Below the pieces are notes generated by a model that made no database searches, was not told the origin of the DNA, and saw only the letters and a program-made list of their open reading frames with translations. Shown here one piece after another: positions 17,901-26,317 of a stretch of 55,947 nucleotides of DNA; position 1 is the stretch's first letter; each line of letters begins with the position of its first letter. The translations under genes were made by a program, and so were the position numbers. The stretch covers positions 1 to 55,947 of the forward strand of contig JASANZ010002154.1 in assembly GCA_030849805.1 (NCBI GenBank), in the 5' to 3' direction. Origin of the DNA: Sergeia podlipaevii (lineage: Eukaryota > Euglenozoa > Kinetoplastea > Trypanosomatida > Trypanosomatidae).

Positions 17901-20298
17901 TTCTGTATCCTTTGCCCTCGAAGGACTGGAAACTATTGACCTGCGGAGCCTGGCGACGGTGGAGGTTTCTCTCAGTGCACCTAGTGACGGTGCAGTCGAG
18001 GCGGCTCAGCGGCGATGGATGGAGGCACGTGGCGTGTCCGTTTGCAACCTTGTGACGGACCTTGATCTCGGCAGTAACCACTTGACTCACATTACTCTCG
18101 TTGACCTTCTCTGCGCTTTTCCACAGCTGCAGCGCTTAAAGTTAAGTGATAATAAAATGGTGGATCTCTCGTTTAGTGAGCCCGATGGGTCTTTAGGTAC
18201 TTTGTCACGAATTCCTGGGCGGAGTTCAGCACGCCGCAGCATCACCGCTGCAGCTGACAACGCGCTTGCGGAGGCTCTGCATGTTAGCGAACTCGACATC
18301 TCCTCGAACCAGCTAACGACGGTCGAGGCAATTGGTACGTATTTGTGCCTCAGTCTCCGTCGCTTAACCGCACACGCGAACCAGCTCGCATCCGTGCAGC
18401 CTCTGGCGGGATGCCGTCAGCTGCAATATCTCTTCTTAAATCACAATCGCATCTCTTCTGTTGAGGGTATCGCCTCTTTGCCACTTCTGATGGAGCTGAA
18501 TCTTGGGCACAATGACATCACCAGCATAGATGATATTGTGGAGCATACACTGCTCCTTCAAAAGCTTTTTATTTCCTATAACAAGCTGGAGAGGTTTTCA
18601 AATGTGTCGGCGCACTTGATGTTTCTGACTCAACTCTTTGTGAATCATAATCGTTTGAAGACACTAGACACGCGCAGCTGCGCCGCGATGCCTCTTCTTT
18701 CAGTACTTCACGCTGAGGGCAATCTCTTAACGGATATTAATGGCCTTGCGTCGTGCCCGCGGCTAGCGATAGTGAAGCTGTCGTTCAACAAGCTTTCGAC
18801 CGCAAGCTCGCTTCGACCTCTTGGTGCGTGCCGCGGGATATCTTCACTTGATATCTGCGGGAATCCATTCTTACTTCACTCTAATGATGAAAGCACCGTG
18901 CCCAACAATGATAATCCTTCTGCTGCTGAAAGGACCAGGAGCACCTCTTCTCTTCCACACGCTGTAAGAGATGTTCTTCTTGTGCTACTGCCCAACTTGG
19001 TGGAGCTAAACAACGAAAAGGTAGATGGCACTGCCACGAATGCGAAAGGTGGCGCTGCCTTTCCGATACGAACGCAACTATGTGTTTTGCGGTGGTTGCG
19101 CACTGGCAATGGTGCCGGTGCTCGGAGCAGGAACGGTGCATGCCGCATTCCACCCACACTGAAGCACGCCGCTCCACTTAGTGGTGCCTACAACGCCATC
19201 TTCGCCAGTTTGTGTTTTGACGATTTAGCAGCGACGCTCCGCAACGAGGCGGAGGTGCAGCACGTGTACGCCGCAAGACAACTTCGTGCGGCTGAAGCGG
19301 CTAAAACCGTGCTGGAAGAGCGTTTATCTACCATTGAAAGTGATCAGCAGCCACCGCGGCATTCTTCTTATGTACCTGCCATGCATTCCTGCACCGCAGC
19401 GATTCAAAAGCAAGGTGATCGTGAATCTTTGGGGGTAGCCGCTACTGCACTGAAGGTTTTTCGTGCGTGTGCAGAATCAGCGAGCGCTCTCAAACCTGCA
19501 TCATCAGGCCACACCACTTACAATGGTGATTGTTTGCCGCTTGTTAACGTTAACGCGCACATACGCAGCGCAGTGTACGCCGCTCGTGCCCGCGAGGTAG
19601 CCGAGAATGCAGCGCGGCAGTTTTTGAGTGCGCGTCTCTACGACTACGGGCTTGTGCGTCGTGCAAAAGCGGAGCTGGAAGCACTGCGGGTGGCATACCG
19701 CCAGTCACAGGCATATAAGCGTGAGCAGGCGGCAAGGAAGATACAGCCAGTGTGGCGGGGTGCACTATTGCGTACACGCCTGAGACGTATCTTGCACTCT
19801 CGTGGGGTCGGCGATGATGACGACGCGGAGTTCGCCAAAGTGGAGGTGGACTTTGAAATGCCGGAGGATGGCAATGGACACGGCGGGATTGGGGCCATTT
19901 TGCAGGAGGTCATGGAACGCCAAGGTCCGCTACCGAGCTTCGACGTACCAACTACCATGCTCCCAACGGTGTTGAAGGCAAATAGCTTTGCCACCATGAG
20001 TGATGTGCAAGCTCCCGTGCGGGTAGGCTCGGCTCCCATCACGCAGGAGTACACACAGAATCAGCTCAGCCAAAGTAGTCGTGGTCGGCCCGCATCAGTG
20101 CAGACTGACATCAACGCCACTCCACGGCGCACTCAGCAACAAGTACTGGAAGAAGAGTGGGGCACCAGTGTTGCGGCGCGTATTCAAAAGAAGAACAAGA
20201 AGATGGCTCTTGTGCACCAGAAGCATGTTCGACAGGAATTTATGAAGGACCCACTCAACGTCAAGAAGGAGTTGACTGGTCACTCGCGGAGGGTTTGA
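14965..20298 (+). CDS. LRR and IQ-motif coiled-coil protein, LRRIQ1-like architecture
   Basis: The 1777-aa frame runs from ATG 14965 to TGA. Residues 1-1000 are charged and largely helical with Glu/Ala/Arg-rich stretches that look like coiled coil (for example around 17230-17340), broken by acidic (about 305-320) and Ser-rich linkers. From about residue 1031 to 1304 there is a run of SDS22-type leucine-rich repeats, recognisable as LxxLxLxxNxLxxI units (LDLGSNHLTHI, LDISSNQLTTV, LFLNHNRISSV, LNLGHNDITSI, LFVNHNRLKTL, VKLSFNKLSTA). An IQ motif follows at about 1586-1612 (AARKIQPVWRGALLRTRLRR), which would bind calmodulin or a centrin-like light chain. A second weaker AARIQKKNKK occurs near the end. 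The order Glu-rich coiled coil, LRR, IQ resembles LRRIQ1-type proteins; an axonemal or basal-body scaffold role is plausible but inferred. Confidence 0.8.
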   Translation: MDDALLGTSSPPLLTEEEETALLAEYGAEGPYDALLDVAAPSLFRSEYGSVNVFLTGSSNQGAREGDQGGGSGGANSVSFEELLRYPVEALVVKHTAALTALAPPSLSTQIGATLDALKEHYSSPHYPSRCEGKGARTTLPDASSASALEVRTASTESATTVGRGVEGQRHSDAEYHLLLRDTKVQEERVFQLCCGGAAEKTQEAIVSRLSHGIGDPSVMSGGGEDAEGEADALLAQASELLHGSEEVNTPPCHSATTTKMAKSLVMRSSHFDCATSAAAEAYLALTRREQELLSRDEYDDYFDMAELLEDDEEEEGDAAIDGRNDLPKVLREALERAERCRVLAQSLAVEADKEEEEKDGKEKPVVEEQTDEEKVSQESIKKGEESSTSVEKEEGGDSSGRSAGATMGKVVSDKRELLRRELLASTLPTFFAFELEATHEEREALREWDRAAEALEAKTQALQQGMTIGGGPLSSADTLTATIPATASVQQTANITTKILESIASMDARDKDLERRARVHMKEALEAHKKSAAAAATAQAAQQRAAKGLIALHSFTERADALIPPVSEELIARRNISGAKSECTESTSAVVKDTIPATTTLTEESGLTTRAEAKDTLAKIQRAARRDTFLVQTEIREYRLMRAEEDLAEARVRHQEEALDSIQAALVQCVKDTDSGRDAIYDAQRDGFGDLVRKALRGQQLARQAVALREVQATAQLVSDVLVEYRMSASVLEAEQSAAWGKLLSQHQLDSYSAREKERQRVASMREAELARHTAHRAAYVAERAKRLDADWAAARLATVAATSTACATTFSHSESGLHSVGRGSANAPDVVASSSSSGPVQRLNALLVEVPRVMQWLREKEKRFGGVADALEECTQRSFGPPIGEQPRPVSSRVGYTASARSRPTSAQSNLSSATMLASCHGRSTVMGSEVVAGQHPEGSHNTVESHRLDRPLMMRLLTQLFALAQQDPRRCTQYFASVSFALEGLETIDLRSLATVEVSLSAPSDGAVEAAQRRWMEARGVSVCNLVTDLDLGSNHLTHITLVDLLCAFPQLQRLKLSDNKMVDLSFSEPDGSLGTLSRIPGRSSARRSITAAADNALAEALHVSELDISSNQLTTVEAIGTYLCLSLRRLTAHANQLASVQPLAGCRQLQYLFLNHNRISSVEGIASLPLLMELNLGHNDITSIDDIVEHTLLLQKLFISYNKLERFSNVSAHLMFLTQLFVNHNRLKTLDTRSCAAMPLLSVLHAEGNLLTDINGLASCPRLAIVKLSFNKLSTASSLRPLGACRGISSLDICGNPFLLHSNDESTVPNNDNPSAAERTRSTSSLPHAVRDVLLVLLPNLVELNNEKVDGTATNAKGGAAFPIRTQLCVLRWLRTGNGAGARSRNGACRIPPTLKHAAPLSGAYNAIFASLCFDDLAATLRNEAEVQHVYAARQLRAAEAAKTVLEERLSTIESDQQPPRHSSYVPAMHSCTAAIQKQGDRESLGVAATALKVFRACAESASALKPASSGHTTYNGDCLPLVNVNAHIRSAVYAARAREVAENAARQFLSARLYDYGLVRRAKAELEALRVAYRQSQAYKREQAARKIQPVWRGALLRTRLRRILHSRGVGDDDDAEFAKVEVDFEMPEDGNGHGGIGAILQEVMERQGPLPSFDVPTTMLPTVLKANSFATMSDVQAPVRVGSAPITQEYTQNQLSQSSRGRPASVQTDINATPRRTQQQVLEEEWGTSVAARIQKKNKKMALVHQKHVRQEFMKDPLNVKKELTGHSRRV
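18052..18876 (+). other. Leucine-rich repeat block within the 14965 gene
   Basis: About nine to ten SDS22-like repeats of about 22 residues follow each other, each with an Asn at the turn position (N-x-L or N-x-I). One repeat contains an insert at about 18175-18280 rich in Ser, Arg and Ala. Confidence 0.8.
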
Positions 20299-20695
20299 CT
20301 TTCGTTTTCTCTTGTCCTCTTGATACCATATATATTCATTCTTATTGTTGCATTATTTTTCTTACATTCAATTAAGAAAGAAACAACAGTATATCATATT
20401 TCGCTGTATATATATGTATATACGTATATACTGTTCCTTTAAAAAAAAAAAATGAATCCTATTTATTTTGCCATTGTATTCGTTGAATTTTTTTTTTTTT
20501 TTTGGAGGGGGGGGGATAAAATTGATTTTGATTTTTTTTTTCTCAATGTTTCTCTTTTTTTTTGTGTATGTGATGGAAATGAATGTGTTCTATTGAACTT
20601 AGCTTCACATTGCACAATATATTTCATTTGCTTTTATAATCAAAAAATTTATATAAACATTTTAATTTTAATTATATACATATATACATTTTTAG
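20299..20695. other. Low-complexity spacer before flippase leader
   Basis: It contains (TA)n segments (about 20405-20430), an A run (20441-20451), T runs of up to about 16, a G run at 20508-20516, and the sequence ACATTTTTAG ending at AG 20694-20695, a candidate trans-splice acceptor. The flippase frame is closed upstream by TAA at 20637-20639. Confidence 0.55.
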
Positions 20696-21182
20696 AGAAT
20701 ACGTCAAGCTGGAGTCGTTTGCTGGGAATCGCTTTAGGCGTGACCAGCAAGGTCCTTCATTCCCCGAGGCGGTAGGAACCAATTCATTTATTCAGGGAGG
20801 TGTTGTTTATAGGTCCGCAACTTCACCAAACCCTCCGGGCATATCCACCCCTCCTACCATTGCTGATCCCCTTACCGCCGGAACTCTTGAGACACATCCT
20901 TTATTTGTGCCACTGCCTTCGGGGGACGTATTTGTATCCACGCCGTACAGCACACACGATCCGCTGCTTAAAACCAAGCGCAAAAGTAGAACGCGCGACC
21001 GGGACAGTGATAGCGAGGGCATTTCCAGCGTACCACGCTCAGGTTCGGATTTCTCCATTGGTTCACAATACAGAAGTAAAAATCGCAAGCGTCGGGGCGG
21101 TTTGCTTTTCTTGGTGCAGTCCCTGCGCTCTATCATAACGTGCCTTTTTTCTATTTGCAGTTTAGGTCGGGGCTTCTTTGGA
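20696..21182 (+). other. ATG-free but open, coding-like leader of the flippase gene
   Basis: From the candidate acceptor AG (20694-20695) to the first ATG (21183) there is no ATG in any of the three forward frames. The frame of the flippase is open throughout, back to the TAA at 20637. Its translation looks protein-like (Pro/Ser/Thr and charged residues, for example VPLPSGDVFVSTPYSTHDPL), with GC-balanced composition unlike the spacers. A CTG at 20709 has A at -3 and G at +4. Near the end a tract CTTTTTTCTATTTGCAG (AG at 21159-21160) looks like a second splice acceptor, 22 nt before the ATG. Either this is a non-AUG N-terminal extension, or a 5' UTR kept free of upstream ATGs with alternative trans-splicing. 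Confidence 0.55.
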
Positions 21183-24100
21183 ATGTCTGGAGACTCCCTA
21201 CGCGCGTCAACTAGCCCCACTAGGCGCACAAAGAAAGGTCCGACAGTGGTCTCTCCCCCTGCAGGCACCATGCGCGACATACAACCTCTTGGCGTTGGTA
21301 TCGCGGAGCGCTTCTGCGATAACACCGTGGTGAACAGCCGCTACACAATATACAATTTTATTTTTAAGAATCTGTATGAACAGTTTAGACGACCGTTAAA
21401 CTTTTACTTTTTGCTTGTGGCAATGCTCCAATTTATATCTGTCATTGCCCCTGTTAACCCACTGTCAACGCTCCTGCCGCTTGCTTTGGCGTTTTCAATG
21501 ACGGCAGCAAAGGAGGGCTACGATGATGTCAAGCGTCACCGAAACGACGCCGCGTACAACTCTAAGATGCGCACTGTCCTGGACGTGTCAAGCAGGGAAT
21601 GGCGTCAGAAACCAAACAGCGCAATCTTGGTTGGTGACATGGTGCTGATTCATCAAAATGAAGACGTGCCCTGCGATGTAGTTCCCCTCGCTGCGACTAG
21701 TCGCATTGTCTACATACGCACCGACAACCTTGACGGCGAGATTGATCTCAAGCCCCGCGATGTACTGCCCTCACCTCTATTTTATACCACCGAGTTTGCG
21801 TCCCCGCTTGGCGAGCAGGTGTCACGCTATAACAACAACACCAGCAGCAGCAGCAGGAGTGGGTCCCTGTTTGATGTCCCTGGTAGGGCTAGTAGTGCTA
21901 ACACTCGCGAAGCCCAAAAAGTAAAGCGGCAGGAGGACGAAACCGAAGAGAATGAGAAAGATGCAGATGCCGCCTACATGTACTTTAACATGCAGGATTC
22001 TGTGCAGACCCTCATGACAAAGGCGGCTACTGTGCGGCTGTGCTGTCCTCCACCTAGCATGATGCTGGACGCATTTGATGGCTACGCTGAGTTTTCAATG
22101 CAAGCCTCGAGAGGTGATTCTGGTACACTGGTGAAAGTCCCCTTGACACACCAGAATCTGCTCCCCCAATCGTGTTTGATCAAGAACACTGAGGCACTCA
22201 TTGGTGTGGCGATCTACACTGGAGAGGAAACCAAGTGCGGCATGAACAAGCACGAGCCAGCAGCCAAGTGGGCCAAGATTGATCAGGATGTCAGCCGTTA
22301 CTCGATCATTATCTTCTGCTGCCAGCTCATCAGTGCGGCGGTGTTTGGGTTTGTTGGCTACAACGTGAACCGCGACGTGGGATCGCGCTACTGGTACTTG
22401 CCTAAGCCCGCGATGGAGGCGGGCGCTTCACTTGTGATATACCCTTTGCGCTTCTTCCTACTAACTAGCGTCATGATTCCCGTGTCCTTTAAGCTTGTCG
22501 TGGACGTGAGTAAGTACTACATGACTATGGTGGTGGAATGGGATGCATCGATGCAACACAATACAGGTGGCACTGGCGACAGTGGTGGAGGGTGTTGCGT
22601 GCGCAACTCCAGCATTATTGAGGACCTCGGCCAGATTGATTACGTTCTCGCCGACAAGACTGGAACCATGACGCAAAATGTAATGGAGTTGAAGTTTGTC
22701 TCGATCGGGCCGAACATCTCACTCAATGTAGCAGAGCTAGATCTCCCCAGAGGGGTGTATGGTTCCCCAACAACAGGGACCACGACGCGGCCTCCTGCTA
22801 CTGCCCATGCAGCGGAGACTGCTCACCTACCTGCGAATGCGCTAGCACGGTCAACCTCGAGCATTGTGGTATCTGGTCGACAGAATACTATGGAATACAT
22901 ATCACGTGAGGATACGCTAAGGAAGGACCATAGTTTTCTCCCTGTCATGGGAGGAATAGAGGTGACTCACTTTGCTACATTGCTCGCCCTGTGCAATACC
23001 GTGGACGTGGAGGCGGTGGATGAGGCAGGACTATCTAATGACTATGGTAGTGATGGTGATCACAGAACGGAAGCCGCTCTACTTGTCAGTTATCAGGCCG
23101 CATCTCCTGATGAGGTGGCGCTGTGCTGTGGTGCGTGTAAACTAGGTGCCCGCCTTGTCTCTCGCGACGCCCGCCACGCCGTTGTGGAGGTGGATGGCGT
23201 GACGACGGAGTGGGTGGTGCACTACGTGTTCCCGTTTTCTTCGGAGAAGAAGTCGATGGGTGTAATTATGGAGAACCCCGATACAGGTTTGATCTACCTG
23301 TTTATCAAAGGCGCGGATGATCGCGTGGCGGCCATGATGGCGCATGGAAACTTCGATGGAGTGACTAGTACAGTTAATTGTGAGGGGCGTGATGGTGATG
23401 CAAACGAGATGCACCTGGAGCCCGCCGCTGCGAAGCGTCTCAACAGTTTTTTTCGTGAGAAACTGGAAACCTATGCGATGACTGGACTGCGCACGTTGCT
23501 CGTGGCACAGAAACTCATCACGCGCGAGGAGTTAGCGGAGTTTATGAAGGAAGTGCGTGTCGCAGAAGTGATCACAGAGGGACGGCAGCAGCACCTTGAT
23601 GCGCTGCGGGCACGCATGGAATGTGGATTGGAGATTATTGGCATTACGGCTATCGAGGATCGCCTCCAGGAGAACGTGCGAGAGACCATTTCGGATATTG
23701 TGCAGGCTGGCGTGAAGGTGTGGATGCTGACCGGCGACAAGGTGGAAACAGCTGAGCAGATTGGCCTATCGTGTGGTCTCTACAACCCGGGGGATTGCGT
23801 CATTAAAATTGTCGAAGGGGACACAAAGAACAGCGCTGATGACTGGGAATCGGTGCTCATGTCGATCAACGTCGCCCATCTGCAGAACTACAATGAAGAT
23901 CTTCACGTGCTATCTCCAGCAAGTCAGGATTTCCCAGTTTCCAATGAGAATCTCAGGAGTCCGTTTCACTATGGCGTTCCTGCCTCTGCATATGTGCCCC
24001 CCCAGGTGCTGCCACCAAATTCCATAGGGCACCAACAACGGCGGAAGTCTTCTGCGTCATCGTCCACGTTGAACACTCGGCAGTGTGTCCTGATCGTTCA

Positions 24101-25319
24101 AGGTGGCCGTGTACTGGATCGCATCATGTCTTCGGAGACTCTGTCGCGCCGTTTTGCGGAGGTCAGCGCTGTTTGTGTTAGCGTGATCTGCGCTCGCACC
24201 ACACCGAGTCAGAAGGCGGCCGTGACAACATTTGTCCGCGACCGCGGTAACATGACCCTCTCCATCGGAGACGGTGGCAACGATGTGGCGATGCTGCAGG
24301 TGGCGCATGTTGGAGTGGGTATTATGGGGAAGGAGGGCCAGCAGGCGGCGAGGGCGGCGGATTTTTCCATTACTCGGTTTTCTGATCTTCGCCCATTGAT
24401 GTTTGTGCATAGGCAGCAGGCGTACACGCGCACCGCTTATATTATCAAGTACAGCTTCTACAAGTCGATGCTGATTGCCTTTGTGCAGCTGGTGTACAAC
24501 GCAGTTGGCACGTACTGCTCCGGTGCGACATTTTGGAACAGTTATGCGCTGACGATGTGGAACGGCGCGTACACGCTCCCGCCAACCATGCTCTACTGCC
24601 TGGACCGCTGTGCTCCAAGGGTGACATTAGAGGGAGTACCAGCTCTGTATAAACTGGGGAGGCGCAACGTGGACATGAATCCACGCGAATTTTTTTCTTT
24701 TGTGGCTCGCGGAGTGATACAGTCGATCCTTGCCTTGTGGCTGGCAACGAGTGCGTTGAGCGGAGGCTTTGCCTTTCCAGGGAAGGGAGATACTGCACCG
24801 GTTAGCATTGTTTTTACCGTATGCTACACCGCTCTTATTCTTACCCAGTTTGTGACGGTCTTGTTTGAGTCGCACTCTGTTACTCTCCATAACGCGATGT
24901 GGGTCGTGGCGATGCCGATTCTGTATCTTCTCACAACCCTTGCTTTCAGTGGCATTCCACAGCTGCAGTTTTTTGGCGTGATGCACCGCACTCTCAGTGC
25001 GGAGATATGGCTCATTGTGATTGGCGTGTGTGGCGCTGTGACGGTGCCCTTTGTGATGTACCTTGTAGTGAGAGCCATGATCACACCTAACGGGCGTGAC
25101 ACCCTGCGAGAGAAGGAGGTGCGTGCGCTGCGTGCTCGTTTGCAATTTGACCCCTCGTATCGTCGTATTCATTCCTTTCTTGTGAGGTGGATGGGTTGCG
25201 TACCAGAGCCGCGGTCTACATACACCACAGCCAAGCTTGAAGAGATTGAATCCGCGATCGTTGCTACTGCTGCCTCCTCTGGCGCCACCAGGGAGGGAGA
25301 TATATCAGCGGTGATTTAA
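21183..25319 (+). CDS. P4-type ATPase (phospholipid flippase-like)
   Basis: Taking the first ATG of the frame gives 1378 aa. P4 features are clear: VNSRYTIYNFIFKNLYEQFRRPLNFYFLLVA before the first membrane pair, KEGYDDVKRHRNDAAYN, an actuator loop DGEIDLK (184-190), PVSFKLVVDVSKYY in the fourth membrane helix, the phosphorylated DKTGT (Asp491), KGADDR, TGLRTLLVAQ, GITAIEDRLQ, MLTGDKVETAEQIG (from 848) and GDGGNDVAML (1029-1038), then six C-terminal membrane helices. The family moves aminophospholipids from the outer to the cytosolic leaflet, usually with a CDC50 partner; members near Neo1/ATP9 act without one. The actuator motif differs from the usual DGETNLK; Glu186, needed for dephosphorylation, is kept. 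A large Ser/Thr-rich insert follows DKTGT (about 520-590). It may begin further upstream by a non-AUG start (see 20696-21182). Confidence 0.93.
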   Translation: MSGDSLRASTSPTRRTKKGPTVVSPPAGTMRDIQPLGVGIAERFCDNTVVNSRYTIYNFIFKNLYEQFRRPLNFYFLLVAMLQFISVIAPVNPLSTLLPLALAFSMTAAKEGYDDVKRHRNDAAYNSKMRTVLDVSSREWRQKPNSAILVGDMVLIHQNEDVPCDVVPLAATSRIVYIRTDNLDGEIDLKPRDVLPSPLFYTTEFASPLGEQVSRYNNNTSSSSRSGSLFDVPGRASSANTREAQKVKRQEDETEENEKDADAAYMYFNMQDSVQTLMTKAATVRLCCPPPSMMLDAFDGYAEFSMQASRGDSGTLVKVPLTHQNLLPQSCLIKNTEALIGVAIYTGEETKCGMNKHEPAAKWAKIDQDVSRYSIIIFCCQLISAAVFGFVGYNVNRDVGSRYWYLPKPAMEAGASLVIYPLRFFLLTSVMIPVSFKLVVDVSKYYMTMVVEWDASMQHNTGGTGDSGGGCCVRNSSIIEDLGQIDYVLADKTGTMTQNVMELKFVSIGPNISLNVAELDLPRGVYGSPTTGTTTRPPATAHAAETAHLPANALARSTSSIVVSGRQNTMEYISREDTLRKDHSFLPVMGGIEVTHFATLLALCNTVDVEAVDEAGLSNDYGSDGDHRTEAALLVSYQAASPDEVALCCGACKLGARLVSRDARHAVVEVDGVTTEWVVHYVFPFSSEKKSMGVIMENPDTGLIYLFIKGADDRVAAMMAHGNFDGVTSTVNCEGRDGDANEMHLEPAAAKRLNSFFREKLETYAMTGLRTLLVAQKLITREELAEFMKEVRVAEVITEGRQQHLDALRARMECGLEIIGITAIEDRLQENVRETISDIVQAGVKVWMLTGDKVETAEQIGLSCGLYNPGDCVIKIVEGDTKNSADDWESVLMSINVAHLQNYNEDLHVLSPASQDFPVSNENLRSPFHYGVPASAYVPPQVLPPNSIGHQQRRKSSASSSTLNTRQCVLIVQGGRVLDRIMSSETLSRRFAEVSAVCVSVICARTTPSQKAAVTTFVRDRGNMTLSIGDGGNDVAMLQVAHVGVGIMGKEGQQAARAADFSITRFSDLRPLMFVHRQQAYTRTAYIIKYSFYKSMLIAFVQLVYNAVGTYCSGATFWNSYALTMWNGAYTLPPTMLYCLDRCAPRVTLEGVPALYKLGRRNVDMNPREFFSFVARGVIQSILALWLATSALSGGFAFPGKGDTAPVSIVFTVCYTALILTQFVTVLFESHSVTLHNAMWVVAMPILYLLTTLAFSGIPQLQFFGVMHRTLSAEIWLIVIGVCGAVTVPFVMYLVVRAMITPNGRDTLREKEVRALRARLQFDPSYRRIHSFLVRWMGCVPEPRSTYTTAKLEEIESAIVATAASSGATREGDISAVI

Positions 25320-26317
25320 TTTGAAACATGAAAGAACTGTAGAGCTCTGGTGGAGGGCAGTGATGAGAAGCGTATGTTTGTTTGCGCGGGTGTAGTTCAG
25401 TTAATCATATTAATATATATACATATTTTTTTAGTTTGTGTTTTGTTCTTTTTTTTTTTTCTTTGTTGTTTAGTACACATTTATTTGTTAGCTACACAGT
25501 TTTGCTTGATAAGGTTTCCTTACAATTACTCTTCTTCCTTTTTTTACTATATGGATCTGTTGCTTTGAGCTCCTTTCCTTGATTTGTATATATATTACCA
25601 ATAGACGCGTGTGTTCGTAACTCTTCTTTGTTTCTATTTTTTCTAATTATGATGAGGAAGCAGGTATTATTTTCATTTGACCCTTGTTCACCCCTTTGTT
25701 CCGTACCTGTCGAGCTGAACTTTTGCCTCTTCTTTTTTTGTGTGTGCTGTGCTTAGTCGCTTTCAGGAAGATAATAGAAGCGATAAAGTAAATGTACTGA
25801 TTTTCGTTGCTGTATCACAATAAAACTAGGGTATCGTAAATAAGCGGATAAACGGCAGTTGGTATTTTTAAATTTTCACCCTTCATCATTTCCCTGTGGA
25901 GAGAGAATATGAGTATGTTGTGTAGAAACTGTCTGAAACGTGTCTGTTTTTTTTTTCCTTTGTCTTTGCCAAGTACTTTATATCCTTCTATTTCTATACT
26001 TTTCTTTTTCTCTTCTTGCCATCTGCAAACCAAAGATACATTACAAGATAATTTTCTATTGCTATAATCACGCCGAAGGGGATAAGGGAAAAAATTATTA
26101 ATTTACATTTTCTTTTTTTTCTTTCTGCTGCCTTAAATTTTGCTGCAAATTGTCCTGCGAGTAAAGAGGTGCGTTTCTGATTTACTTTTTTTTTTTTTTG
26201 CTATCATTTAGAAAGAAAAGTCACGGTTGAGTGTGTGGAAAAAATCATTAAAGTTTTACCTCCTTAAAATATAAAAAAATAGTTTACTCGCTTAGCATAT
26301 CGCAACGATTAAAAATC
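25320..26317. other. 1.0-kb intergenic region
   Basis: No gene is supported. It is T-rich, with a tract at about 26185-26199 followed by AG at 26210-26211, the likely acceptor for the next gene (5' UTR about 107 nt). A tRNA-like A-box resemblance near 25386 has no matching B box. Confidence 0.5.

Noticed and set aside
17407..18090. 227-codon minus-strand frame opposite the LRR gene
   Set aside because: It is the antisense of a convincing coding region; composition reflects the + strand codons.
20452..20775. 107-codon + frame starting with ATG before the flippase
   Set aside because: It is a translation of T, G and TA runs and ends out of frame with the flippase; not protein-like.
20807..21325. 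172-codon minus-strand frame opposite the flippase leader
   Set aside because: No splice signals in that orientation and low-information composition; the + strand frame joins directly to the flippase.
25386..25460. tRNA-like A-box resemblance (GTAGTTCAGTT)
   Set aside because: No B box (GGTTCGAxTCC) or cloverleaf arms follow; the DNA turns into T and TA runs.
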